From NCBI GenBank assembly GCA_041583135.1, contig JBFHGJ010000100.1:1-21444 (forward strand): 21,444 bases of DNA. The letters run 5' to 3'. The translations under genes were made by a program, and so were the position numbers. Each line of letters begins with the position of its first letter. Position 1 is the first letter of the stretch. This DNA comes from JABSOG01 sp041583135. Lineage in GTDB: Bacteria; Pseudomonadota; Gammaproteobacteria; Enterobacterales; Alteromonadaceae. This document shows, piece by piece, positions 1 through 7,580 of this stretch. The notes beneath the pieces were generated by a model. That model did no database searches, had not been told where the DNA came from, and saw only the letters and a list, made by a program, of their open reading frames with translations.

Positions 1-53
1 CAAAAGGAAGTGGTAGTGTCAAATGTTGCTGACAAGGCTTTCTGAAGATGCAT

Positions 54-87
54 AAAAAAATCCGATGACCAGAGATCATCGGATTTT
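54..87. terminator. Bidirectional intrinsic terminator
   Basis: A perfect 12-bp stem (57-68 with 76-87; left arm AAAATCCGATGA) encloses a 7-base loop. On the minus strand it is followed by seven T (54-60), so it is a good terminator for the minus-strand permease gene ending at 217, with about 130 nt of 3' UTR. On the plus strand only four T follow. An open plus frame entering from the left edge stops at 43-45, twelve bases before the stem, so the hairpin may also end an upstream plus-strand gene. Between 88 and 216 I see only a weak AAGCAA/TTGCTT hairpin (105-123) and no gene. Confidence 0.8.
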
Positions 88-216
88 GATCCTATCCATC
101 AGAAAAGCAAGTGTTTTTTGCTTAACTGATCGGCATTAAGCATTCGTGCTGGCTTTTTGTTTAACCGGATACTGTTTTTCAGGCGAACGGTCTTAACCAA
201 AAGCGCATTGCCGCGA

Positions 217-1131
217 TCAATGACTGCCACCACTGACGGTGATCATGATAGCCACACCAAGCCACGCCAAAATCACACCAAGCCAGACTTTCCTATCCAT
301 TTTTTCGCCACGGAACATCGCTATTAAGGTTGAAAAAATGGCGCTGGTGGCGATCAACGTTTGCACAACGGCGGCATTGACATAGCCCAGCGATGTCTGC
401 ACCAGCGAAAGGGCAAACAAAGTGCCGATGATACTGGCCAGTAGTAACGGCTTAATCAAAGTGCGGTCAACCACGACGCCGGCGTGTGGCTTTAGCCGCC
501 TAATGTCGAGTCTTATCCACAGCAGCAAAAATACCGTTGCGCCGATGGTTCTTAGCGCCGTTGAAGCTATAGGGTGAATATCGCCATCATCTAAGACACT
601 ACGGGTGATCAAAATGCCGCCTGCCTGACAAAGCGCTGCAATGAGCGCCAGTGCCGTGCCGCTGAGCACTTCGCGATTTTTGCCCTTAAAATGCCCCCTT
701 AGTCCAATGACCAAATCGACCGACAGAATAATGATGGCAATGGCCACAAGCTGCCATAGGGTCAGCCATTCACCCAAAAAGACAATGCCGCCGATGACCA
801 CCAAAATCGGCGCTACACTCTCGGCTATCAATAAAGTCTGCTTTTCATTGAGGCGCTTTAACGCCGCAAAAAGGGCAGTATCGCCAATCCCAATGCCGAT
901 AGCCCCGGACAGTAGTAACAAGGCGGTGTGCTTGCTGACAATCTCAATTCCTGCTTCGGCTACAAAAGGCCAAGCCAGTGTCAGTCCAACTAAAGTGATC
1001 CAACCTTTGTGAAAATTCAGCGCTACATTTGAAAAACGTGAAGTCAGCTGTTTATACCAAACGGTCGATAGGGCCCAGCAAAATGAAGCCGTCAACACAC
1101 AGGCAATACCAAAAAACCAACCACTGTTCAT
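217..1131 (-). CDS. DMT superfamily EamA-type permease
   Basis: This predicted inner-membrane protein of 304 residues belongs to the drug/metabolite transporter superfamily. It shows the usual two EamA halves of about 140 residues each (roughly 8-146 and 157-300) and about ten hydrophobic segments. The first half has the family-typical stretch around residues 75-120 (GDTALFAALKRL, then ESVAPILVVIGG and FLGEW). The second half ends in a last helix and a short tail GGSH. The length fits the family (about 290-310). The ATG at 1129-1131 has only a weak purine stretch (TTGGAA) upstream. The gene stands alone, divergent from the exported protein at 1387, and ends at the terminator at 54-87. The substrate cannot be read from sequence: members export amino acids, nucleobases or other metabolites. 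The family call is sure; function is unknown. Confidence 0.9.
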   Translation of the reverse strand: MNSGWFFGIACVLTASFCWALSTVWYKQLTSRFSNVALNFHKGWITLVGLTLAWPFVAEAGIEIVSKHTALLLLSGAIGIGIGDTALFAALKRLNEKQTLLIAESVAPILVVIGGIVFLGEWLTLWQLVAIAIIILSVDLVIGLRGHFKGKNREVLSGTALALIAALCQAGGILITRSVLDDGDIHPIASTALRTIGATVFLLLWIRLDIRRLKPHAGVVVDRTLIKPLLLASIIGTLFALSLVQTSLGYVNAAVVQTLIATSAIFSTLIAMFRGEKMDRKVWLGVILAWLGVAIMITVSGGSH

Positions 1132-1273
1132 TGTTTATTCCAACCGATGAGAAAAGAGCTGCATGATAACGGTTTGTATGCAGCGCGCAAACATATATAT
1201 GCAATAAGTAACCGTAAAATTACACACAGATACAAAATTGTTTGAAGTCGATTGAAGCAGGATTTTCAAGGGT

Positions 1274-1319
1274 TGCAGAGCGGCAACCCAAGCTGTAGCT
1301 GGTACAGCTGGTCGCTGCA
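1274..1319. promoter_or_regulatory. Structured palindrome in divergent intergenic region
   Basis: In the 255 bp between the two divergent starts (1131 and 1387) lies a nested inverted repeat. The outer arms are TGCAG (1274-1278) and CTGCA (1315-1319), the inner arms AGCTGT (1291-1296) and ACAGCT (1304-1309) around a 7-base loop. Neither side is followed by a T-run, so it is not a normal terminator. It could be an operator or a leader structure for either gene. A short minus-strand frame (1135-1320) covers the region but has no ribosome site and looks non-coding. I could not fix a promoter for either gene with confidence; AT-rich TATATAT at about 1195-1200 could be part of the minus-strand one. 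Confidence 0.35.
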
Positions 1320-1386
1320 TACTTTACAAAAAAGTTCAACTGTGACCAAATGCTAGAACGACAAATTTTTGGACGCAGCTAAAGTC

Positions 1387-4116
1387 ATGAGACACCTAAA
1401 TTCTTTGCTAAAACTGACCGGCGTTACCGCGCTGACCGTATTTAGTACCGGCAGTTTAAGTCATTCCGAACACGCCAAGCCCCGTTATGTTGCTCCGTTT
1501 GGCATCGATAGCGGCAGCTGTGAACAGCCGCAATCGCCATGTCAGTCGATTGGTTATGCCGCAGGTAAATCCAACAAGGGCGACTTGGTATTGGTGGCCG
1601 CTGGCGATTATCAAATGACCGCCGCAGACGATGTTTTTTATCTGCTGAGCGACGTGGTGAAAGTTAAAGCGGGCTACAACCCATCAGATAACTATCAGCA
1701 GCAAGACATTAGCCTTAACCGTACAACGCTCACCGGGGTGCCGGTCGAGTTTGCCGATAAGCTGAGACAGTTGGGGTTTGTGGTATTGTCTGATCTCAAA
1801 AGTCTAAACGCCGAGGCAAGAGTCGAACTCGATGATAAACTGGCCAGCTACAAGATCCTCTCACAACGTCAATCCAACCAAAGCTGTGAAAATGGTCAGG
1901 CGGGCGGATTCAGTTGTGACAAGGTCGATCTGTTGGCACATATGCCGCTGTCAGACTTTAACATCGGTAGTGGCAATGACATTTGGGGTTATGTCGATTT
2001 AAATACCGGCAGAGAATACGCCATTATGGGCTTTACCCGCGGCTTTGCTGTGGTCGATGTCACAGAGCCTACGGCGCCCTCGTTGATAGGCACGATTCCC
2101 GGCCAGCGCACCACATGGCGCGACATTAAAGTGCATCAATATTTCGATAGCGAGGCCAACCGTTGGAAAGCCTATGCTTATGTTACAGCCGATAGAGCCT
2201 CTGTCGGTCTGACCATCGTTGATTTGAATGATTTGGCCAACGGCATCAGTGTTGCCAACATCGACAAGACCGACATTTCAGCTCATAACGTCTTTGTCAG
2301 CAATGTCGATTATTCCACCGGCGTCGCTCTGACCGGCATGGAGCCGATAGTGCATCTGGCTGGCGCCAACAACGCCACTGGCGCATTTAACTCCTATACC
2401 ATCAACACCAGCAATGCCTCGGTCAGCAAAACCTATGTGCCGACGGGCGCGTCAGGTTATTCCCATGACGTTTCGGCTATGGTGGTAACCGATGAACGTG
2501 CCGGCACTCAGTGTCAGGCGGTCAATGGTGCCTGTGAGATCTTCTTTGACTACAACGAAAAAGAGGTGCGTATTTGGGATAAGTCCAACAATGCTCACCC
2601 AAAGAATCTTAGTACTTTCACTTATCCTTCACCGGGGTATGTCCACTCAGGCTGGACCAGCGAAGATGGTCGTTATGTCTTTGTTCACGACGAGCTAGAT
2701 GAAATGAATGGCGGGGAAAGCACCGTCCTACGCGTGTTTGATATCAATGATCTAGGGTCACCTAAAGCGGTTGGTAGTTGGTTTGGTCCGTCCTCTGCGA
2801 TAGATCATAACGGCTTTGTTCGCGGCAACCGCTACTATATGTCGAACTATGAAAGAGGATTGCAGATCTTAGATATCACCGATCCGGCTCATCCTCAGTC
2901 TATCGGTCATTTCGATACCTATGGCGTGAGCGACAAAGCGCAGTTTAATGGCGCTTGGGGAGTCTATCCATTCTTACCAAGCGGCAATATTATTGTCAGT
3001 GATATCAACAGCGGTCTTTACATCTTCGCAGACAAAACGGTCGGTACGGCTGAGTTCGATTCGGTTAAATTCGACGCCAAACAATATCAGGTGGTTGAAA
3101 ACGGCGAAGTTGTGGTTTCTGTCGAGCGAGTGGGGGATCCGTCAAAAGCCGTCAGTGTCCAATATGAAACTCACGCAGGCTCTGCTGGCGTTGAAGACTT
3201 TGCAATGACTTCCGGCACCTTAAATTGGTCGGCAGGCGATAGCCAGCCTAAGCTTATTACCCTAAAGGCCAAAGATGACGTGGTTGATGATGAACCGTTA
3301 GAGATGTTCTTTGTGCGATTATTCAATCCGCAAGGCGGTTTGTCATTGGCGGCGCCGAACATTAGCACCGTGATGCTCGAAGGCAAGGTATCGCCGCCTT
3401 CTGCCAGTTTTGCCGCCGATGCATTTGATGCCAAAGAAATCGACGGCACCATCTCAATTCCTGTGGTGCGCCGTGGCGATAATACTGTTGAGCTGAACGT
3501 CAATTATGATATTGCCGGTGGCAGTGCTGTTGTTGGTAGCGACTATGAATTGGCCGCAGGGGTACTGAGTTGGGCGGCGGGCGATACTGCGACCAAATAT
3601 ATTGATGTGGCGTTGACCAACGACAGCGAGTCAGAAACGGTTGAACAGATCCAACTGATGTTGTCACAAAACACCCCTGGCAACGCCATTGAACTCATCA
3701 ACATTTCGGTTCGCGACGATGAATCCAACAAAGCGCCGACGCTAAGTCTATCGGACGACCAAAGCGTCAACGCCCAGGCAGTGGTTAACTTAGCGGCGAT
3801 CGCCAACGATCCAGAAGGCTTTGCACTGAGTTACCAATGGACGCAAACCAGTGGCGCGGCGGTCAGTATTGAAGATGATACGGCAAGTAGTATCTCCTTT
3901 AGAACACCGGCTGCGGCAGATACGCTGGTGTTTGAACTTAGCGTCACCGATGATTTTGGTGCGGTCACATCAGGCAGTGTCACTATCACCGTTAAAGCGC
4001 CAGTTACACCGACAGAGCCGGTAGACCCAACTCAAACCGTTTCCAGCAGTGGTGGTGGTTCGATGTTCTGGTTGCCTCTATTTGGCCTATTGGCACTGTT
4101 TAGACGCAGAGTCTAA
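1387..4116 (+). CDS. Exported choice-of-anchor B protein with Calx-beta repeats and GlyGly-CTERM
   Basis: Secreted or surface protein of 909 residues. A signal peptide covers about residues 1-30 (basic start MRHLNSLLK, hydrophobic LTGVTALTVFS). Residues about 180-550 form a beta-propeller-like choice-of-anchor B region with repeated strands of the type AVVDVTEP (221-228), LTIVDLNDL and LQILDITDP (492-500). Two Calx-beta-like repeats follow (about 555-665 and 670-778; the DY...SGTL.W..GD pattern is clear in the second), then a PKD/cadherin-like Ig domain (782-870), a Pro/Thr linker and a GlyGly-CTERM tail: SSGGGS (887-892), a hydrophobic helix and RRRV. In this family the tail is cut by rhombosortase after type II secretion. 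The frame opens at TTG 1369, but ATG 1387 gives a proper signal peptide. The ligand is unknown. Cysteine pairs near residues 45/52 and 167/177 suggest disulfides in an N-terminal extension of unclear fold. Confidence 0.85.
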   Translation: MRHLNSLLKLTGVTALTVFSTGSLSHSEHAKPRYVAPFGIDSGSCEQPQSPCQSIGYAAGKSNKGDLVLVAAGDYQMTAADDVFYLLSDVVKVKAGYNPSDNYQQQDISLNRTTLTGVPVEFADKLRQLGFVVLSDLKSLNAEARVELDDKLASYKILSQRQSNQSCENGQAGGFSCDKVDLLAHMPLSDFNIGSGNDIWGYVDLNTGREYAIMGFTRGFAVVDVTEPTAPSLIGTIPGQRTTWRDIKVHQYFDSEANRWKAYAYVTADRASVGLTIVDLNDLANGISVANIDKTDISAHNVFVSNVDYSTGVALTGMEPIVHLAGANNATGAFNSYTINTSNASVSKTYVPTGASGYSHDVSAMVVTDERAGTQCQAVNGACEIFFDYNEKEVRIWDKSNNAHPKNLSTFTYPSPGYVHSGWTSEDGRYVFVHDELDEMNGGESTVLRVFDINDLGSPKAVGSWFGPSSAIDHNGFVRGNRYYMSNYERGLQILDITDPAHPQSIGHFDTYGVSDKAQFNGAWGVYPFLPSGNIIVSDINSGLYIFADKTVGTAEFDSVKFDAKQYQVVENGEVVVSVERVGDPSKAVSVQYETHAGSAGVEDFAMTSGTLNWSAGDSQPKLITLKAKDDVVDDEPLEMFFVRLFNPQGGLSLAAPNISTVMLEGKVSPPSASFAADAFDAKEIDGTISIPVVRRGDNTVELNVNYDIAGGSAVVGSDYELAAGVLSWAAGDTATKYIDVALTNDSESETVEQIQLMLSQNTPGNAIELINISVRDDESNKAPTLSLSDDQSVNAQAVVNLAAIANDPEGFALSYQWTQTSGAAVSIEDDTASSISFRTPAAADTLVFELSVTDDFGAVTSGSVTITVKAPVTPTEPVDPTQTVSSSGGGSMFWLPLFGLLALFRRRV

Positions 4117-4142
4117 TTGCCTACATTTCATTGCTCACCACA

Positions 4143-4176
4143 CCCTAAGGCCGCGATATTTATCGCGGCCTTAGGG
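4143..4176 (+). terminator. Strong hairpin after exported-protein gene
   Basis: A 14- to 16-bp perfect stem (4143-4156 with 4163-4176; left arm CCCTAAGGCCGCGA) with loop TATTTA begins 26 bases after the stop of the exported-protein gene. It is not followed by a T-tract on either strand (CAAAAC on plus), so it is not a textbook intrinsic terminator. It may stabilise the 3' end or insulate the two plus-strand genes. It could also be a copy of a genomic palindromic repeat. Confidence 0.55.
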
Positions 4177-4258
4177 CAAAACACAATAAAAATTTCCAAG
4201 CAATTTAATCGGATTGATAGTATCATTAGCCCCATTTTATCAATCATGGATTTATGCA

Positions 4259-5713
4259 ATGGCAAAACAGAAAAAAGGCGTCGCGGTCACTCGCGAAAGC
4301 GACTTTCCTGAGTGGTATCAACAAGTGATCAAAGAAGCGGACCTGGCTGAAAACTCACCGGTTCGCGGCTGTATGATTGTCAAGCCGAACGGCTATGCGG
4401 TATGGGAAAACATGCAGCAGACATTCGACAAAATGATCAAAGCACTGGATGTGCAAAATGCCTATTTTCCGCTATTGATCCCGTTACGTTTTATCTCCAA
4501 AGAAGCCGAGCATGTTGACGGCTTTGCCAAAGAATGTGCGGTGGTGACTCATCACCGTTTAGAAAAATCCCCAGATGGCGGTTTGCAACCGGCCGAAGGG
4601 GCCAAGCTGGAAGAACCCTACATTATCAGACCGACCTCTGAGACCATTATCGGCGATGCGATGGCGCGCTGGATAAACTCATATCGCGATCTGCCGATGA
4701 AGCTTAACCAATGGGCCAACGTTATGCGTTGGGAAATGCGACCTCGCGTGTTTTTGCGTACCTCGGAGTTTTTGTGGCAAGAAGGTCACAACGCCTTTGC
4801 CAATGCCGAAGACTGCTTGGCCGATGCGAAATTGATGCTTGATACCTACGCCGAATTTGTACGCGAACATTTGGCCATTCCAGTGATCCCCGGTGAAAAG
4901 ACCCCTGATGAGCGCTTTCCGGGCGCGGTCAACACCTTCACCATTGAAGCGATGATGCAAGACGGCAAGGCGCTACAGGCCGGAACGACGCACTTCTTAG
5001 GCCAGAACTTCGCCAAATCTTGCGATATCAGCTATCAAGACCAACAAGGCACTGAGCAGTTGGCCTTTACCAACAGCTGGGGAATTTCGACCCGTTTGAT
5101 TGGCGCGCTGATCATGGTGCACGGCGATGACGATGGCATTATCGTACCGCCGCGTATCGCGCCTGTACAGGTCGGGATCGTGCCGTTTATCCGTAAAGAC
5201 GACGGTAAAGAAGAGATCTTGGCATTTGCCGGTGAATTGGTCGCTAAGCTTAAAGCCTTAGGCGTTAGAGTGAAACTGGATGACTCGGATAAGGGCAGCG
5301 GCGATAAAACTTGGGCGATGATCAAACAAGGTGTGCCTATTCGCGTTGAAATCGGTAAGCGTGAAGTGGCCGAGGGCAAACTCTCTCATGTGCGTCGTGA
5401 CATTGGACGCGACTCTAAAACCAGCTGCACCCAAGATGAGTTTGTCGCCAATGTTCTGGCCATGCTTGATGATATTCACGCCAGCCTCTATAAACGTGCC
5501 GAGCAGCACCGTGATGCCCATATTGTCGATGTACAAAATCTTGAGCAGGCAAAAGCGTTTTTTGCCGAAGGCCGTAAAGGGCTGGTGCGTATGGATGCCG
5601 CCTTGGTCGATGAGCCAGCCTATGCTGAGATCCAAGACGAATACGCGGTGACTTCACGTTGTTTGCCGTTTGCCGACGAAGGCCGCAAGGTCATTATCGG
5701 CAAAGCCTACTAA
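4259..5713 (+). CDS. proS: Prolyl-tRNA synthetase, archaeal/eukaryal (type 3) form
   Basis: Charges tRNA-Pro with proline in the cytosol. The protein has 484 residues, against about 570 for the usual gammaproteobacterial enzyme, and lacks the inserted editing domain between class II motifs 2 and 3. Visible motifs are RPTSE (124-128), motif 2 RWEMRPRVFLRTSEFLWQEGHNA (starts at 157), HFLGQNF (245-251), motif 3 GISTRLIGALIMVHGDD (275-291), an anticodon-binding domain from about 303, and the C-terminal extension ending in the typical Tyr (GKAY). The zinc cysteines of archaeal members are not conserved; only Cys468 in SRCLPF remains. The frame is open from TTG 4214, but ATG 4259 (MAKQKKG) matches the family start. 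The Shine-Dalgarno is poor. TATCAT at 4221-4226 could be a -10. Whether the genome also carries a bacterial-type proS cannot be seen. Confidence 0.93.
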   Translation: MAKQKKGVAVTRESDFPEWYQQVIKEADLAENSPVRGCMIVKPNGYAVWENMQQTFDKMIKALDVQNAYFPLLIPLRFISKEAEHVDGFAKECAVVTHHRLEKSPDGGLQPAEGAKLEEPYIIRPTSETIIGDAMARWINSYRDLPMKLNQWANVMRWEMRPRVFLRTSEFLWQEGHNAFANAEDCLADAKLMLDTYAEFVREHLAIPVIPGEKTPDERFPGAVNTFTIEAMMQDGKALQAGTTHFLGQNFAKSCDISYQDQQGTEQLAFTNSWGISTRLIGALIMVHGDDDGIIVPPRIAPVQVGIVPFIRKDDGKEEILAFAGELVAKLKALGVRVKLDDSDKGSGDKTWAMIKQGVPIRVEIGKREVAEGKLSHVRRDIGRDSKTSCTQDEFVANVLAMLDDIHASLYKRAEQHRDAHIVDVQNLEQAKAFFAEGRKGLVRMDAALVDEPAYAEIQDEYAVTSRCLPFADEGRKVIIGKAY

Positions 5714-5753
5714 GCAGACCCTCAATTGAGCCACAGAATTCAAAGGTAAAAAT

Positions 5754-6878
5754 ATGAAAATCACAACCAACTTTGACAGCGGTAATATCTCAGTTATCAA
5801 AGCCGAGCAACCAAACGACATTCAAGTTGCCATCAACAAAGATAACCAGTCGGATTTCTATCAGTGGTTTCACTTCCGTCTGCAAAGTCAGTCGCAAGTA
5901 GAGCACAAAATTGCCATCACCAACGCCAAAGGGGCGGCTTATTTAGATGGTTGGACCGACTACCAAGCCTGCGCTTCTTACGACAGAGAGACTTGGTTCC
6001 GAGTGGAGACCGAATTTGACGGCGAAAACCTTACCATCACCCATACCCCAGAATATGACTCTGTATACTATGCCTATTTTGCGCCCTATTCATATGAGCG
6101 TCACTTAGACCTTATTCATGACTGCCAAATGTCTTATGACTGTCGCCTTATCGACTTGGGCGAAACCCTTGACGGCCGAGACATGTCGTTATTGGTTGTT
6201 GGCGAGCCGGGTGAAGGAAAGAAAAACATTTGGGTTACTGCCAGACAGCATCCCGGTGAAAGCATGGCCGAGTGGTTTGTTGAAGGCATGATGTCGCGCT
6301 TGCTCGATGAAGAAGACGGCTGTGCCAAAGCGCTGCTTGAAAAGACCGTTTTTTACGTGGTGCCGAACATGAACCCCGATGGCAGTGCTCGTGGTCATCT
6401 AAGAACCAATGCCTGTGGTGCCAACTTAAATCGCGAGTGGCAAGAGCCGACGATGGCACGTAGCCCTGAGGTTTATTTGGTGCGTGAAAAAATGAAGGCC
6501 GTTGGCTGTGATCTTCACTTGGATATTCATGGTGATGAGGGCTTGCCTTATAACTTCGTTGCTGGCTCAGAGGGTACTGTATCGTACGATGAGCACAGAA
6601 AATCAATTGAAGATGGCTTTAAAGCCGCCTACTTGACCGTAACGCCTGAGTTTCAAGATGAGTATGGCTATCCCAAAGATGAGCCGGGCAAGGCCGATAT
6701 GACCATCGCCACCAATTGGATTGCCCATCACTTCAATTGTATGAGCTTTACCATAGAGATGCCGTTCAAAGACAACAAAAATCTGCCGGATGTGGCTTAT
6801 GGTTGGTCTGATGTTCGCAGTGCAAAACTGGGTAAAGACGTGTTGCCGGCCATTTTGGCGGTAGCAGACAAACTGTAA
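5754..6878 (+). CDS. M14 family cytosolic zinc carboxypeptidase
   Basis: Metallopeptidase of 374 residues with no signal peptide, of the cytosolic carboxypeptidase branch of M14 (the branch of eukaryotic tubulin deglutamylases). An N-terminal beta domain (about 1-110, ending YYAYFAPYSYERH) precedes the catalytic domain. Zinc ligands are His166 and Glu169 in RQHPGE, and His259 in DIHGD. Substrate-site motifs NPDG (207-210), RG (213-214) and NLNREW (224-229) are present, and the catalytic Glu is 335 in FTIEMPF. All key residues are intact, so it should be active. The physiological substrate of bacterial members is not settled. The start has a good AAAGGT site 8-13 bases upstream. It lies 40 bp after proS with no terminator between, so it is probably cotranscribed with it. 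Confidence 0.9.
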   Translation: MKITTNFDSGNISVIKAEQPNDIQVAINKDNQSDFYQWFHFRLQSQSQVEHKIAITNAKGAAYLDGWTDYQACASYDRETWFRVETEFDGENLTITHTPEYDSVYYAYFAPYSYERHLDLIHDCQMSYDCRLIDLGETLDGRDMSLLVVGEPGEGKKNIWVTARQHPGESMAEWFVEGMMSRLLDEEDGCAKALLEKTVFYVVPNMNPDGSARGHLRTNACGANLNREWQEPTMARSPEVYLVREKMKAVGCDLHLDIHGDEGLPYNFVAGSEGTVSYDEHRKSIEDGFKAAYLTVTPEFQDEYGYPKDEPGKADMTIATNWIAHHFNCMSFTIEMPFKDNKNLPDVAYGWSDVRSAKLGKDVLPAILAVADKL

Positions 6879-6885
6879 GGTCTAT

Positions 6886-6912
6886 GCGCGCTCAGCCCGA
6901 GGTTGGGCGCGC
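6886..6912. other. Imperfect GC-rich hairpin between genes
   Basis: GCGC (6886-6889) plus GCCC (6895-6898) can pair with GGGC (6905-6908) plus GCGC (6909-6912), with unpaired bases on the left arm. It lies eight bases after the carboxypeptidase stop and is followed only by CGTATTTG, so termination would be partial at best. It may separate expression of the carboxypeptidase from the three genes downstream. Confidence 0.35.
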
Positions 6913-6949
6913 CGTATTTGTATAAGCAAAATATCGAGAAAGAGAGTCC

Positions 6950-7279
6950 ATGGCAATCATTACCTGCCCGAAGTGTAACAACAAAATTTCCGACAAAGCC
7001 AAACATTGCCCCCATTGCGCCGTTGATATGGATATGGACGACGAGCAAAGACAAGTGATCGCCGAGCGCAAGCAGGCGCAAAAAATGAAAAACTTAAGCA
7101 CCCATTCGATGATGGCCATGGTACTGGTATTGGCCGGTACGTTTGCCATGTACTTCGATACCCCTGAGGCGGACAGTATTCGTATGCGCTTAGGTCAAAT
7201 CGCATTTGGTGTCGGCACGCTTTGGTATTTAATCAATCGCATCCGTCATTTTATGCTCAAAAGTATGAGTAAGAAGTAA
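6950..7279 (+). CDS. Small zinc-ribbon membrane protein
   Basis: Protein of 109 residues, function unknown. The N-terminus is a rubredoxin-like zinc ribbon with CPKC (Cys6, Cys9) and CPHC (Cys20, Cys23). A charged, probably helical linker follows (30-48, DDEQRQVIAERKQAQKMK). Two hydrophobic segments (about 52-69 and 82-97) are likely membrane helices, and the tail is basic. With both ends on one side the ribbon would face the cytoplasm. It has a purine-rich ribosome site (AGAGAG) and stops one base before the ATG of the DUF1315 gene, so it is almost certainly cotranslated with it. No known name recognised; zinc binding is inferred from the four cysteines. Confidence 0.8.
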   Translation: MAIITCPKCNNKISDKAKHCPHCAVDMDMDDEQRQVIAERKQAQKMKNLSTHSMMAMVLVLAGTFAMYFDTPEADSIRMRLGQIAFGVGTLWYLINRIRHFMLKSMSKK

Positions 7280-7280
7280 T

Positions 7281-7580
7281 ATGGCTATCGAAAACATGGT
7301 GACCAACCTCTCACCAGAGGTATATGAAAGACTCAAAACGGCCGTTGAGACCGGTAAGTGGCCCGATGGCGCGGTGTTGTCTGATGAGCAAAAAGCGCAA
7401 TCACTGCAATTGGTGATGGCCTATCAAGCCAAAGTGCTGAAATCGACCGAACACTTTACCGTCGGTGCCGACGGTGAAATCGTTAATCGTAACAAGAGTG
7501 AACTTAAAACTCAGTTTAAACAACAGGCGAGCGAAGCAGACCAAGACGCCATTGCAAGGTTTAATCACGATGATCTTTAA
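7281..7580 (+). CDS. YeaC-like DUF1315 family protein
   Basis: Protein of 99 residues, cytosolic, with no membrane segment. It resembles the E. coli YeaC/DUF1315 family: an N-terminal helical part SPEVYERLKTAVETGKWPDG (11-30), then LSDEQKAQSLQLVMAYQAK, and a hydrophilic tail ending FNHDDL. The KWPDG turn is the most recognisable piece. Function is unknown. The gene is packed between the zinc-ribbon gene (1-base gap) and the DUF349 gene (11-base overlap). In E. coli yeaC lies next to msrB; here msrB is about 5 kb away. Confidence 0.82.
   Translation: MAIENMVTNLSPEVYERLKTAVETGKWPDGAVLSDEQKAQSLQLVMAYQAKVLKSTEHFTVGADGEIVNRNKSELKTQFKQQASEADQDAIARFNHDDL

Noticed and set aside
1..45. Open plus-strand frame entering from the left edge and stopping at 43-45
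   Set aside because: Only 14 codons are visible. The stop shortly before the terminator makes a gene end plausible, but nothing identifies it.
1135..1320. 61-codon minus-strand frame upstream of the permease
   Set aside because: No ribosome site, no recognisable domain, and it covers the divergent promoter region.
6134..6606. Long frames opposite the carboxypeptidase gene, and similar frames opposite proS, pykA and hscA
   Set aside because: They mirror strong genes with intact motifs and show no domain or ribosome site of their own.
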